Notes: generated by a model from the letters alone, not told the origin. A DNA stretch of 64,000 bases from Gnetum montanum (GCA_015680685.1 MNCI01009650.1:678650-742649), one strand, 5' to 3'; numbered from the stretch's first letter, positions 45,631 to 58,171 are shown. Made by a program: numbers and translations.

Positions 45631-46310
45631 TGGCCATCTTCCTAGGAAATTCTCTAATCCTGAAAGCCCTCTAATCTATCTCCAAATCACTGGGAATGAG
45701 CTATGCAAAGCTCTTCTAGATTCAGGTTCTAGAGTCAACTTAATATTGCAAGAAATGTACAAAGCCTGGAACTTGCCTACATTGAAGAAGAGAAATATTC
45801 TCCTAGAGCTGGCCAACTAGTCCATCACTATTCCCTTGGGACTAGTGGAGGACATCGTCACCACTATGTGTGGGTGGTCGTACCCAACTGATTTCCTAGT
45901 GATACAAGTGAATAACGGTAAAGGGAACTTCCCAATCATAATGGGAAGGGCATGGCTAAGTACTATAGATGCATGCCTAGGAAGCCATGATCTTTCCCTA
46001 GAAATATCTAAGGAGAACACTTTTGAAAAGATGGAGAAGAAGAAGGTTCCATGCATCGCATACAGTGATACAAGGTGTAATTGCGTGCAGAGATCATGGG
46101 TTGTGCAAAGTTTAGCATTGCCTACATGCAACCAGTGTGCACAAGATATTAACATACAAAAGTGCCTATATGCAACAACCACATGACAAGAAGACACTAG
46201 TGTGCATGGAACTAACTAAGGAAATAACTTGCACTTACATCGAAAGCATAGATGCACTAGAGCAAGTCCACTGCCAACTTTCAAGCCTTAACCTTGAAAA
46301 CATCAACTAG
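45631..46310 (+). pseudogene. Aspartic protease of the pol-bearing Athila copy
   Basis: It reads LLDSGSRVNL (catalytic D-S-G) at about 45715-45745, then an open block 45836-46186 with TMCGWSYPTDFLV and FPIIMGRAWLS. The sister sequence is at 7445-7020. One Asp/Trp-type stop (ELAN followed by TAG) precedes the block. The downstream linker to RT is degenerate. Confidence 0.83.
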
Positions 46311-46589
46311 GGGAAGTTGGAAATTTCTAAAAATTTCAAACAAGAGCCCCTAGAATTAAAACCATTACCCATCGGTCTGGAATATATGATCCTTGAAAAT
46401 GGAAAATCGGTAATCATCAATGCAAGACTTGCTTCCAAACAAAAAGGAAGATTGCTGAAAGTAATAAACAAGTGATCAAAAGCCTTTGCCTGGTCATATC
46501 CTGAATTAACTAGAATAGATCCTAGGATATGCCAGCATAGGATTTACACTAACCCCTCCATGAAACCTTGAAAACAACCGTAGAGGCGA

Positions 46590-47390
46590 TTGAACCCAAA
46601 ATTGAAACAAGTAGTAAAAGAAGAAATAGAATAGCTTCTTAAGGCTAGGTTCATATATCCCATTGCTGATAGTGAATGGGTTAGCCCTCTGGTAATCATG
46701 CCTAAAAAGGAAGACAAATGAAGGGTATGCATAGATATTAGGCTGCTAAACATAGCAACATTTAAGGATCACTTTTTGTTACCATTCGTTAACCAAGTCT
46801 TAGACACCATAGTAAGGCATCTCTATTATAGTTTTCTGGATGGCTATAGCAAATACAACCAAATACAGATAGCCCCAGAAGACCAAGCCAAGACAACATT
46901 CACCAGTCCTTGGGGAACCTTTGCATATAAACAAATGTTGTTTGGCTTGTGTAATGCTCCTACCACGTTTCAATGCCTAGTTCTAAGCATATTCCAACAG
47001 CAGATAGGGAACAGAGTGGAAGTCTTTATGGACGACTTCTACACCTATGGAACAAGTTTTGATCAAGCCTTGGACCGATTAGAGCAAGTGCTAAGAATAT
47101 GTGTAGAAACCAATCTAAGGCTCAACTAGCAAAAAAGCCATTTAATGGTCCAAGAAGGCATATTACTTGGACATAAGGTTTCACATGCAGGAATAGAGGT
47201 AGACCCAGATAAAATTAGGGTCATCCAAGGAATCACCCATCAACCAAAAATTGTCAAAGACATTTGGTCATTCCTTGGACACACTAGCTACTATAGGAGA
47301 TTCATTGAGAACTTCTCCAAGATTTCCAAACTATCAGTAGAGCTAACAAAGAAGGACATACCTTTTGAGTGGACCAAGGAATGTGAACGA
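46590..47390 (+). pseudogene. Reverse transcriptase of the Athila copy
   Basis: Motifs in order: EWVSPLVIMPKKEDK, RVCIDIRLLN, LPFVNQVLDTI, FLDGYSKYNQI, TTFTSPWGTFAYKQM, LFGLCNAPTTFQ, the catalytic VEVFMDDFYTYG, then LLGHKVSHAGIEVDPDKI. Large open blocks are 46776-47129 and 47145-47513. Stops replace Trp codons (K-stop-R before VCID; N-stop-Q after LRL). Trp TGG to TGA or TAG is a G-to-A change on this strand. Confidence 0.9.
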
Positions 47391-47830
47391 GCATTCCAAA
47401 CTCTGAAACGAAAGCTAGTAGAAACTCTGATTCTACAAGCTCCTGAATGGTCCAAACCATTCCACATCATGACTGATATGTCTAATTATGCCTTAGGAGT
47501 CGTACTTCCATAGCTAGATGACCAAAAACACCCCTACTACATCCACTGTGCAAGTAGAAGTATTTCTGGTGCACAACTTAACTACACAACTACAAAGAAA
47601 GAATTAATGACTGTAGTGTTTGCACTGGATAAGTTTAGGCACCATGTGTTAGGTTACAAAGTGTTCATCCACATAGATAATAGTGCAATATGGTTCCTCA
47701 TGAATAAGCCAATTGTTAGCCCTTGTATTATATAATGGCTGGTAATCCTACAGGAGTTCGATCTAACGATGATCGATCGAAAAGGCACCGAGAATGTCAT
47801 TGCAGATCATTTATCTTAGTTGCACTAGGA
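47391..47830 (+). pseudogene. RNase H of the Athila copy
   Basis: FHIMTDMSNYALGVVLP gives the first Asp region, NYTTTKKELMTVVFALDKFRHH the Glu and VFIHIDNSAIWFLMNK the second Asp (all in the normal order after the RT connection ERAFQTLK). A TAG stop lies at 47511-47513 and another after IVSPCII. There is one RNase H only, unlike the Tat element. Confidence 0.85.
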
Positions 47831-48019
47831 TAGAAAAGAGGATGAATATGTAATGTCTGATCATTTTCCTGATGAAGCCCTCTTTTTTAGTGTAGTGAAT
47901 AACTAACTACCCATGAAGACGAACTAGTATAGTAGCATTCTCACCTATTTCCTTACTCAACAAACACCATAGGAACTAGACCTTAAGAAGAAACAACAGT
48001 TTCTCTCACAGAGCCAAGT

Positions 48020-49200
48020 ACTTCATGGAGATCAATGGACAACTTTACAAAGTGTGTCCTGATGGCTTGGTTCAATGGTGTGCGCCCGATGTAGACCAAC
48101 TGAGAGTTTTCCAAGATGCTCATGAGGGCCCTTGTGGAGGTCACTATGCGGGGAGATGAATGGCTACTAAGATCTTGCTTGTAGGATATTACTGGCCAAC
48201 ATTATTTTAGGATGCCCATCAATTTGTCTGATCTTGTGAGCACTGTCAACGTGATGGAAGAATGACTGCTAAAATGGAGGGTTCACAACAATGGATTCAA
48301 CCATTAGAACCCTTCGACATTTGGGGAATAGACTTTATGGGGCCCATTACACCAATGTCCAATGGAAAAGCTTACATTGTAGTTGCGGTAGACTATGTAC
48401 CAAAATTGGTTGAAGCAACTACTGTTAAAGACTACACATCATCTACAGCTACACAATTTGTGCAACAAAAAATCATAAATAGATTTGGTGTGCCACGTAC
48501 ACTTATTTCGAATAATGGAACACACTTCACAAGTGAAACTTTTTCAAAGTTAATGCAACGCTTAGGGGTTGAACATAAATTGACTACACCTTATCACCCC
48601 CAAGCTAACAAACAAGCTAAGGTCACCAATAGGAAGATCACTATAATATTGACTAGGACAATTAGCAAGTATAGGCGAGATTGAAGCACTAAACTGAATG
48701 ATGCTCTTTGGGCATACCGCTCCACCTGGAAACTCCCTATAGGCTACTCTCCCTATGAGTTAGTGTACAAAAAGCTTCCAATGCTTCCAATTCAAACCGA
48801 GCTCCATACACTATCAACAGCTTATGACCTCCACATCGACCTTGATCTAGCACAAAAACAAAGGTTGGAAACTTTAAACATGCTAGAAGAAAACCGATTA
48901 GCTGCCCTATCATCAAATGAGTTGCACAAGGCATATAACAAGCAATGTCATGACTTGAAGATTTGAAAGGTTAAGTACCAACCAGGAGATAAGGTTCTCT
49001 ATTGGAACCCCACCCATGTGCCATAACGCACAAAATTTTAAACACTGTGGGAAGGACCTTACATTATTCATGCAACCTTTCCTTCAGGGTCCATGACCAT
49101 ATACAAACCTAAGAGCCTTGATAAGAGATTTTTAGTCAATATGCAACAAACCAAACCCTTCCATGAATTTAGAATAGCTAGTGCACATAATACCTCTAAG
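48020..49200 (+). pseudogene. Integrase of the Athila copy with two catalytic residues lost
   Basis: The zinc-binding region is AHEGPCGGHYAGR ... CEHCQRDG (His-x-His and Cys-x-x-Cys). The core is open at 48262-48684: GIDFMGPITP (first Asp), then ISNNGTHF where D-N-G is expected, then NKQAKVTNRK where E is expected. So the second Asp is Asn (GAT to AAT) and the Glu is Lys (GAA or GAG to AAG). After it comes WAYRSTWKLPIGYSPYELVY (the GPY/F-side linker) and a C-terminal YQPGDKVLYWNP. It is dead for at least three reasons. Confidence 0.9.
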
Positions 49201-49213
49201 AGGGGACAACCCT

Positions 49214-51131
49214 ACTCACTATTTTAGATCTCCTCCTTCCAACTCAGTCATGGGGAAGACGGCCACCTCTGCTAACCATTTGAGGCCCTCAGTTCCTTTT
49301 TAAGTTTTTTTTTACACATTTTTGTTTTACAAATTTCTTTAATTTTTCTTGTTTTTATTTTGCACCATCATTTATACTTTCTCATTTCTTTGTGTGACTT
49401 TTTTTTTTTTTTGTATTTTGTTTTTGTTTTTTGTTTTTGTTTTATTAGATTCGTCACCTAATAAGTGCTCATGATGGTGGTATGAACTATATTCTATTGA
49501 TTGCTAATGTTTGGTTTTTACCTTTGAGTTATAATGTTGATACTAAGGTATGGTTCTTTTGATATAATAGGCAATGAGTCCACGTCGTCCATGCATTCAT
49601 GAATTTCTATGGTCTCTCTTGGCTTGGAACTTTACAGTCCCCTTCTTTAATAATAAAAATATTAACGAATTGGTGACTGGGAATTTCTCAAACTAAGGAA
49701 GGACTAAAGGACTGAAAAGGGTGTCACTTCAAAGGGATTTGATGCATTTGTGTTGGCTATTATCTTGGGTGCTTGGATATTTTCTTCTTGAGTTTTCTTA
49801 CCATTCCAACATTACTCCATTATCGGGAAGCTAAGCCAATAAAAATAAGTATTTGCATAATGTGGTTCTCACGCAAAAAAGAAGGTGAGAATTCAAAGCA
49901 CACCCCTTAGAAAAAATAATCATCTGGGCTACAAGCATTGGTTATGGAACTAAACAGACATGTTCCCTCTAACTAAGGCCCTTTCTCACTTCCTACTTCT
50001 CCCTTTCTCATTTTCCTCAGAATGGTACTTCAAGTGGATGGATTGGCCAAGTGTATTAATGTGAAGTAACTAGATGTGGATTTTTTGAGGCTAGATTTGA
50101 AATGAGATCTACTCAGTCACATTAACCATAAGTACACAAGGGGCTGTACACCACCTTGTTCTTGGGATTCCATTCCATTCTCTTCTCCCCATCATTCTTT
50201 CTCCATTTTCCACTTCATTGTCGGTTATATCAGTAGTCTATATTTTGGTTGATGCATTGTTTTCTCTTTGGTGAATTCTTGTGGTTAAGTCTTTAACTCT
50301 TGCTTCCAAATGACATTTCCAAAGCCTGCGAACTCTTTGAATGTGGGTTTTTCAGGGCATAAATGGCATGAGCTTGCTTTGGGGAGGATCCACTGGCATT
50401 CCTATTTGGTGCATTAGTTAACTTCATCCCCTTAAACATTTCTGCAATCAACATTTTTTTGTTTCATTCCCATCTCTAACATTCATTTTATAGATGTTTC
50501 TGTTTTTTTTTTTCTCCATCTTTCTTATTCCTTATCTTTTTCCACTCTATCACTACCAGATGATCACTCTTAGTCATAGGGGCCCTAGTCCAATGTTTTT
50601 CAGTTTTTCCTAACCTCTGCACCTTGGGTAGTCACCAGTGTTATATTTCTAGAATCCGTATTGGCCATATCACAACTTAGCCAATGGACCTTACATCGAG
50701 GCAAGGTATCAACTGTATTATGATTTACTTATCCTTTCTCATATGTGACTGTGTTGTGTGTGCAGATGGCAATCATACAACAATGGACTGGACCTGGAGA
50801 AAACACTCAAGATGGATTGGTACTGGAATGGTTATGCAAGGAACAAGATTGATGGCATGGCTATGGATGGACAACCAAAGGCACAATCTTGGCATCAGCA
50901 ACAACACGTCTTCTCCTTTTTTCTCTCTCTCTCTTCTCTCTCAGCTGCCAAATAAGGCTAGATGTCAATTGTGTATAGTATTCACTTTTGTAGTCATGAA
51001 TATTAATGTTGCTATGTATTGTAATGTTGATACATTCACATGTCATCCCATTCACCATTAGTTGCCATTCAAGTCAATAATCCCATACCTTCCCAATATT
51101 TTGTAAGAAACTCGAGGACGAGTTTTCATTC
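49214..51131 (+). mobile_element. 3' non-coding region of the Athila copy
   Basis: It begins with a tract-like CAGTCATGGGGAAGACGG (about 49243-49260) right after pol and runs to the real polypurine tract. Contains T-rich stretches (49290-49450) and a splice-acceptor-like site at 50757-50765. It is co-linear with 1-1973 and inverted 4823-6790. No env-like protein can be read. Confidence 0.8.
50766..50852 (+). pseudogene. Short frame behind a splice-acceptor-like site
   Basis: GTTGTGTGTGCAG is followed by ATG and a 28-codon frame beginning MAIIQQWTGPG. It is positionally equal to 4427-4501 and to the minus-strand site near 5180. It could be the first coding exon of a lost env-like ORF. Conservation of the acceptor and ATG across three copies is the only support. 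Confidence 0.35.
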
Positions 51132-51144
51132 AGTCATGGGGGTA
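51132..51144 (+). promoter_or_regulatory. Polypurine tract
   Basis: AGTCATGGGGGTA directly before TGATGA, shared by every copy of the family. Confidence 0.85.
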
Positions 51145-51918
51145 TGATGAACCACGATATCGCATACGTGATATTGCGTCCTACCTCATCCTCTATAAAT
51201 AAGAGGTGGTGCCCTTGGTTCCCATACATTAGATTTAGACCCTTAGCCAGACTCTTGCAGTTTTGTCATTCTAGAGTTAGAATTATTTCTATGTGCCCAC
51301 AGTAGGAGTCATAGGGCGAACGGATCTTTATTTGAGCAATTTGTACCTGAGCACAATTTTGTGTACAGCAATAAAGATAAAATTTATGATAAACCTTGCA
51401 ACATAAAGATTAAGATAATTAGTAATTAATTATTTTTTAATGCTTTCTGAGTTAATTAATATCTCTTTCAACCTTCAACCCCCTTAGTTAAATACATTTA
51501 GTACGGCCACTTCAAGCATGCATGTAGTGCTTGGTAACCCAGTAATGATTAGCATTTGGTAATCCCAACAGCGTTGCATTGGTTCAGGATGTGTACAGCA
51601 TGTGGGAATGGATACTGGTGTTAGGAACATTTAGAAACTAGTTAATGAATAATTAATGTAAGTTAGCCACTTAGTTCTCTCTCCCTCTCCTTTATTAGCA
51701 GAATACATAAAAAATACAAAAGCTATAAAAATCATATACCTCAAGCTTACTTAACCATACAACCATGACAATACAAGTAAGTTTGGGAAGACAATGATTG
51801 ATTAAGCTTGAGTGTTCCATTAAGGTGCATAAGCACTTGGTCCTTGGAGTTTGATTAGATCATGTGTGAAACACTCATATTCGTATGGTTGAGTGTAGGG
51901 ATACCTCACCACTCATCA
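51145..51918 (+). mobile_element. 3' LTR (774 bp) of the pol-bearing Athila copy
   Basis: Starts TGATGAACCA, ends ACTCATCA, followed by ATAAC. U3 has only one exact GATATC core and one damaged copy, against two and two in its own 5' LTR. TATA box at 51194-51202. Confidence 0.92.
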
Positions 51919-51923
51919 ATAAC

Positions 51924-54740
51924 TATATGATCCTAATTCTTTTATGAATCTCATTAAAAGTATATGTAGGCTTATTGGGCAGCCTTCCCCTTCATATCTT
52001 GGACCACCAACCTTCTCTTCAAAGTAGAATTTAGAGCTAGATATACTAGAGTAGGAACAAATCCTAGCTCTCTAAAGAAAATGGTACCGTATGTGCTTTT
52101 ATGTGACTATGTGTATTTCATTGGTCTAATTGTATAATTTTTGCATATCTCACATCTAATGCACCTGTAACTAGTGAATAATGGATTGTGTGCTCCTATG
52201 ATGTGCTTGCAAGTGCTCTAAGCTTTGAGTCATAGTCCATCTTGAGTTCACCCTTTCTCATTGTTGTTTTTGAACTCTCACATGGTTTCAAATAGTGTTT
52301 TCAAAGAGCAGCACCATCACAATTCAAAATTGATGGTGCTTTGTCATTTGTTACTTGCAACTCTTAGGCTATCATGGCACAAAAGAAGAAGAACAAGGAG
52401 AGCCACCTATTTGGTGAGGCTTCTACTATATCTAACCTTCATAACAACATGAAGCACTATATGCATGATGAAGCACGTGATGTAACCTCTAAATCTAAGA
52501 ACCTAAATGATGATGAAATGGTTTCTATTAGGGAGCATAAGGATCACTCCCTTAATAATGTATAAGAGCTATGGAACCAACTCCTTGAAATTAATAGTGT
52601 GATCCTCAATCATTTACCAATGGTGGAATGAGTTAATATGGTTCATCACCTTGTGTAAAAGATTAATGTTCCATATCTTTGGGAACTACATAAAGGGGCT
52701 AAGTATAAGCTCTCCATAGCTTAGAATTTTATGCTATAGAATCATGTGGAATGCATGCACAATGTCATTAATGAAGTCTAGATCTTTATAAGTAACATCT
52801 TGCAAAGGATGGTAATCCTAGAGGTATAAGTAAAGAAGCATAAAGAAACAAATGAGAAACTAGAAGGCCAGTTAACTATTTATACAAAGGAAGTTGCATC
52901 TAATTCGAGGTAATCAACCTGCAAGTCATGGTACAAATAGCTCAAGTTCTATAATGGTAATCATGATGGCAAGCTTCTAGATGTCTTACTCTTTCAGATG
53001 GATTATTTCCTAGACATGAATGTATACCTAGAAGAGATGAAGGTCAACATCACTTTTAAAATCTTGGAAGAAGTTGCTTAAACTTGGTGAATCAGCATTA
53101 TCCAAGACACGAAATTTGGAATAACTTGAAGATTGATTGAGATGTGGAATAATCCTTAAACTCCTCTAGTTAAAAAATTCTACCTAGTCACTTCCATTAG
53201 TAAATATTGTGCAAAGTTAAAAGAGCTGCAACAAACTAGGAAGCTAAAGGATTATCTCTAGAAATATCAGGAAGTGGTCTTACAAATTTTAGTGATGGAT
53301 GATAAAACTAAATTCTACCTCTTCTTTAATGGCCTAAAACCCTAGGCCTAATGAGAGATCAAAATCCACAAGATATTAAAATATAGAAAGGCACTTAAAT
53401 TTGTGATCTGTTTGGTGGTTAATTTAAAGCTCCAAACGTAGGATAAGACTAAAGCTAATGCATTTAAAATCAAAAGTTCTAGTGATGGATTAAATAGCTT
53501 GATAAAGATATTTTGAGGGTGTATTTTGGGATCCACATTCTACTATTATCCCTGATTCATAGGGTTCTTTCCAGGGTAGTGAAAAGTTACGGGCTTCGAA
53601 AGGTTATGACAAGTTCAAGGATAAGTGTCCATGCTTTGAAGGATCCTTGAATAATTATCCTATACATCCTAGTATATGATGTTTCATTTCATCCAAAAAC
53701 CATGTTGCTTGAGACTACTCATACAACTACAATTAATGGCCAACTAGAAGGAGTTAAAATGATGACCAGCGATTAAACACTCTTAAGTATCAATGACAAG
53801 ATCTATTGTAGGTGACTAAGATAAATAAAAATGGATAAGAAATTAATTCCCTTGAAGTAATTGAGTAGATCTCCTAAATCTTGGTAGCAATTCAAAAAAT
53901 TATTCAAGGAAAATAATCGAAGTAAGAGCCCATCTTACATTCAGTACAAATGGTTTCAGTGCAATTTCCATCAAAGACAATAGATACATTGGTTAGCATA
54001 AGTACCATTCATAACTTTTTTCATCAAAAATCATTCATACCCTTAATTTACAAGTGCAACTAGCTTCAACATCCTACAAGTTAGTCAAATTTCATCCAAT
54101 TGGATGCACATGAGTCATGAGATATAAAAATGTAAAGATGGGCTAGTGAAGTAGAAGGTTGGATTTCTCAATCCTAAACATTAACTTTTTTTAAGCTATG
54201 CTTGGGCAAGAATTATTTAAGAAGTTCTAGTTGCTCCATATCAAAATGTTCTCTACATTTTGCATGGGTATTCACCCTACACAATGAAGATCTCTATACC
54301 AGGAGCAACTAGCACTATACACAAAGTATATATTATCTCACCCATAATGATGAAATGGATTGTTAGGGACCCAACCTAATAGATATTCCTTACAATGCTA
54401 AGAGAGATAGAATATGGGAATACTATGAATATGAGTGTGTAGATTAAGAACATCCTAGGGACGTATAAGGATCTAATACTAATGAAATTTCTTGGGGAAT
54501 TACCAAAACACTTGGTGATCAATCAAAAGATTAAGTTGCTACCAAGACCGATCCCTTTTAGGTATCAACCTTGCATAATGACCATCCCTAAGCTAGAAAA
54601 GCTAAGAATGAAATTAGTAATTTTGGTGAAGAAAGATTACATTTGAATCTTGAAATCTCCTAATGGAGCCCTAGTGTTATGTACTAAGAAAGAAGATGAC
54701 CCGTTGAGATTATGTTGTGACTTCAAACACCTAAATAAGA
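51924..54740 (+). mobile_element. Decayed Ty3/gypsy gag-protease-RT remnant
   Basis: A Gag start, MAQKKKNKESHLFGE, is open at 52374-52565. A Gag core is readable at about 53160-53345 (KYCAKLKELQQTRKLKDYL, then VVLQILVMDDKTKFYLFFNGLKP). A protease-like TIDTLVSISTIHNFF is near 53978-54022 where D-S-G-A-T-H-N-F is usual, and an RT start (INQKIKLLPRPIPFRYQP ... SPNGALVLCTKKEDDPLRLCCDFKHLNK) is at about 54510-54740. The frame stops where an LTR inserts at 54741. The Gag and protease forms are of the chromovirus or related gypsy type. The 51924-52370 part is probably its leader; I cannot define an LTR. Confidence 0.72.
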
Positions 54741-55530
54741 TGATGAGGACATCACCCAACCCATGAAAAATCCTCAATAAATTGTGATTGTGTGTGTTAT
54801 TTTTAGTTTATATGTGTTTGATGTTTTTGTATTATCTTTCCTATTTCAAGATTAAAAGAAGAAAACTAGAGTTGTATTTGGATATTTGGGATCTTTAAGA
54901 AGAAGTCTTGGTTTTCAAATTTCTACCCTACAAGATGTCTATTTACAAGACAAGATGTCTCATCTAAGAGAAAGATGTCTCTTATGCAAGATAGATAGAC
55001 ATCTCCTATGTTCAACATTAACTAAGGAGAGATGTCTGCATATTGAAGTTAATGTCTCCTCTGAAGCAAAGAGGTCTCCCATAATAGCAAGATGACTCCT
55101 CCTTTTAACGTGGCTCTCAATTGGGACATCTCATTCATGTTCAATAAGTCTTCTATGTCTAAAAAATAGACATAAATTTTCATTTTGGGCACCAAAAGAT
55201 GTCAAAAATATTATAAATAAGCATCAAGGATTTTCATTTAAGGAGAGGAAAGTGAAGGGAATTGGGAGAGTGTGTTATATGTGTGAGGAGAGAGTAAGAT
55301 TAAGCTCTAATTGAGCTTCTATATTATAAGGCTTGATAGCCATTTTGAGTATGAATATATTATAGAGGATGTCTTGATCTCTTCCCTATCCTAAGCATTA
55401 GCTTCCAACTTTGTATTTATCTATCATCTTCTACCAAGAATAAAGAACTATTTCTTTCTTGTCTCAAATGAATATGCAACTTTAAAGACTTAAGTTGCAA
55501 TTTTGGGTTATTGAAGCTTGGTCCTCATCA
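54741..55530 (+). mobile_element. LTR (790 bp) of a further LTR retrotransposon
   Basis: It begins TGATGAGGA and ends TCCTCATCA, a perfect 9-bp inverted repeat, and is followed by a degenerate initiator-Met primer site. It contains repeated AGATGTCT words, a TATA box (55211-55219) and AATAAAGAA near 55439. It interrupts the RT of the preceding remnant just after HLNK; the five bases before it are TAAGA. No matching second LTR is in the window. Confidence 0.8.
54930..55219 (+). promoter_or_regulatory. U3 promoter with AGATGTCT / AGACATCT words and TATA box
   Basis: Four clear GATGTCT, one GACATCT on the other strand, and several near copies (ATGTCTCC, GGACATCTC, ATGTCTA next to TAGACAT) lie in about 270 bases, ending at TTATAAATAA (55211-55220). 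The design parallels the other promoters here, with a different word. Confidence 0.65.
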
Positions 55531-56256
55531 AATTTGATATCAAAGAAAGGTTTGAAGATAACTAACTCAAGGAGAGGAATCCTCTATATTAATTTATAAT
55601 AATTCACTCATCTCCAAGTTTATTTTGGTTTGCAATTTTGTTGTTATTATTTTTCATGCTTAACTAAGGCTTGAATAGTCCTCTTTTGATTATTTTGGCT
55701 GATCAATTGAATTGGATATTGGAAACTCTTATTGTTTAGAATACCCATTAAAGTTGTTAAGCTAGTAATTCTAAGAATTCTTGTGAACCCTATTTTTGAT
55801 TTTCATTTCTCTTGTTGAATCTATTTAAGTACTCCAATTTTGGTTGTAGGTACCCTTGATATTTTTGTAATTTCTTATGGGTATTTATGTAATTTTTCTT
55901 CTACATCAATTTCTTCATGACACGCAAGATGAAATTATTCTAAGACTTAGCCAAGGACATAAAAGACTTGAAGGATGCACTTAAGAATCTTGTGGATAGA
56001 ATGAAAAAGCTTGAAGAAAAGAAAGATTACACACTAATATTAAGAACATTTAGGCAAGATGCTAACTTAGAATTTTCTTCATCAAGGGATTCTTCAACAA
56101 GACAACCATTCATGCCAAATCTTGAAGAAGGCATTCCTTTTGGGGATGAAGATACTGTGAAAGATAAGGATTATGATGAAGATCCTCTTTCTCCAATTAT
56201 TGGATCAAGATCTCATAGGACTCTGAGGAATAATAAATATACATCTAGATCTTAAA
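55531..56256 (+). pseudogene. Leader and Gag-like N-terminus of the 54741 element
   Basis: After about 400 bases of leader, an open frame at 55968-56255 reads a Lys/Glu-rich, coiled-coil-like start (LKNLVDRMKKLEEKKD) and an acidic part (DEDTVKDKDYDEDP). It stops at TAA and no capsid is readable after it. Position after a primer site suggests Gag; the sequence alone does not prove it. Confidence 0.4.
55534..55546 (+). promoter_or_regulatory. Degenerate tRNA-iMet primer-binding site
   Basis: TTGATATCAAAGA stands four bases after the LTR end, where TGGTATCAGAGC is the usual initiator-Met complement; the differences are mostly G-to-A. Confidence 0.65.
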
Positions 56257-58171
56257 GGAATCCAAAGGAGGAAATGAAAATCATTCTTTCTAAGGCTTTT
56301 AGACATGCCTCTAAAACACCTAAAAGAAACTTTTAACTATAAACAAAAAAGGCTTATAGCCAAATTTTAATTGTAATTTTTATTGGATTCAAGAGCAAAC
56401 ATAAATGCCTTGGTTTCCCTTCAAAAAATTCACTTTCAAACCCTATTTTGACAAAATCCAAAAACATTTTCATTTTATAAGGTGTAATTTATGGCATAAA
56501 ATGTCAAATATGCTATTAATTACACCATAAAAGTGTAATTAATCCTTTAATTATCAAATACACTACCAAAAATGCTATGACAAAATTCACTATGGTCAAA
56601 AATGCTGGTGATAAAATGTTGTAGTTTTGGACCATAAAAATAGTATAAAAGGCTATGTAATATCCCAAGAATCTTGTCAAAGCCTACTCAATGAAGAAAT
56701 AGCAAATTATGAGCTATTTAATCAAGAATTGACATTAATTCCAATACCTTTTTTTAGCAAGCAGAAAAAATTTTAGAGACCTTGTTGCCATAGAGAGACT
56801 TTTGCAATCTCTGGAGCTTTCTTTCCTAGTGTTGGGTCCTATGAATAGAGAGAACCTATTACAATTGCTCTTCAAGAGTAGATCAATTGAGATAGACTTA
56901 TGTAGACCAGTTGCAAAACACACCCTATCTACTTGTACCAAATCTCAAATGATAGTGTCAGAGAGATCTCTAAACTATCTTGAACTCTTATGTTGTAAAA
57001 GCCAATCAATCTACCTTTTGAACCTATTTCATAGCATTATTATAGCATTTAACATGAAGTTTGTAGTTTAGCTTTGGCCACATCATTTTTTAGTCTCTCT
57101 CTCGGTTTTGATAGATTTAGCACTAGATCCATTGTTCATTTGTTTTCTTATTCATTTTTCTCCATTTCACTCAGTAACAAACTATCAAGTCCTTAGATAA
57201 TCAGCCAAACCTTCTAAGGCACCTCAGATTCCTTCTAAGGCTTGTGAATCTTAAGGTAAAACTATTTCACATGGATTCATTCAATTTCTAGCTTAAATTT
57301 TTTTGTCACTAGAGTTTTCTTATGCTAGAAGGAGGACCTCTACCTTGCTTTCTTCATTCAAATCTAGGTACAATCACTGTTGGCCTATTTTGACCTATTT
57401 TCACTAGCTTATTTAGTGGATAAGAGTTGTTTTAAGTGATTTTCAACTACCAACGTTTTTGAGTCTTAGTGTCTTGATTTTGGTTTTTCTCCACCAGCAT
57501 TTTTTTCATGGCCACAAAAATATCCTATGCAATCAAACCCTATAAATACACTAGCCTTTGGATGGTTGAATCCAAAAAATTTACTCCAATTTTCCTTTAT
57601 TTTTCAAGTGTTGTTGTAAATACACTAGGTTAAATACACTGTAAGCCTATTGATCATTTTTCCCAAATTTTACCTCAAATACACCAAGAAAAATACATTG
57701 TAATCATTTTTTCAATTTTTTTTTTGAGTACTTTCTCAAAGAGGCTAGGAAAAATATGTTATATCCATTTTGATCTTTTTTCCCAATGTTGGCACAAAAA
57801 CGTTGTGTTCAAGATTCTATAGTTAATATGCTATTTGATATAGTTATGCTATTTTGTTCTCCTATTTTACATTTACATTTGCAGTTACATTTACACTATT
57901 ATAGTTTCTACACTATTTTTGCATTTACAATTTCAGTCACAATTACAGTTTCATTTACATTGTTGTAGTTTTTACACTATAATAGTAACTGTATTGCATA
58001 CCATGTCATGTTTATGTAGTTGCAGTATTTACTCTACATCTACCAATACCTTTGACTTGCACTATTTTATGCCTTTTATATCTAATGTATTTCCCAAGGA
58101 CATTGTCAACATGACCTCAAACCAAAACTTCACTTGCATCTACAACCCCATAAACTAGTCATTGGCAAACA
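56257..58171. other. AT-rich stretch without a recognised gene
   Basis: It may contain the LTR and leader of the Tat element that follows. A TATAAATAC box is near 57541, a weak repeat of AAATACACT(A/G) words lies at 57540-57760, and a run of TTTACA words is at 57860-57975. I find no clear LTR end or primer site. The open frames at 56735-56941 (minus) and 56802-57071 (plus) are not supported. Confidence 0.4.

Larger units (their letters stand above)
42112..51918 (+). mobile_element. Complete pol-bearing Athila-family retrotransposon (9.8 kb)
   Basis: LTRs 42112-42914 and 51145-51918, a tRNA-Asp primer site and a polypurine tract; ATAAC flanks both sides (42107-42111 and 51919-51923). Order: gag, protease, RT, RNase H, integrase, then about 1.9 kb of non-coding 3' region. 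Order, RT motifs, primer and long 3' region suit the Athila lineage. The coding frame is full of stops. The LTRs differ at perhaps 6-8% of positions by eye. It is the only copy here with a pol region, so it represents the type that could have mobilised the gag-protease-only copies. Confidence 0.93.

Noticed and set aside
56735-57071. Overlapping open frames on both strands
   Set aside because: AT-rich, no motif, and no homologue elsewhere in the window.
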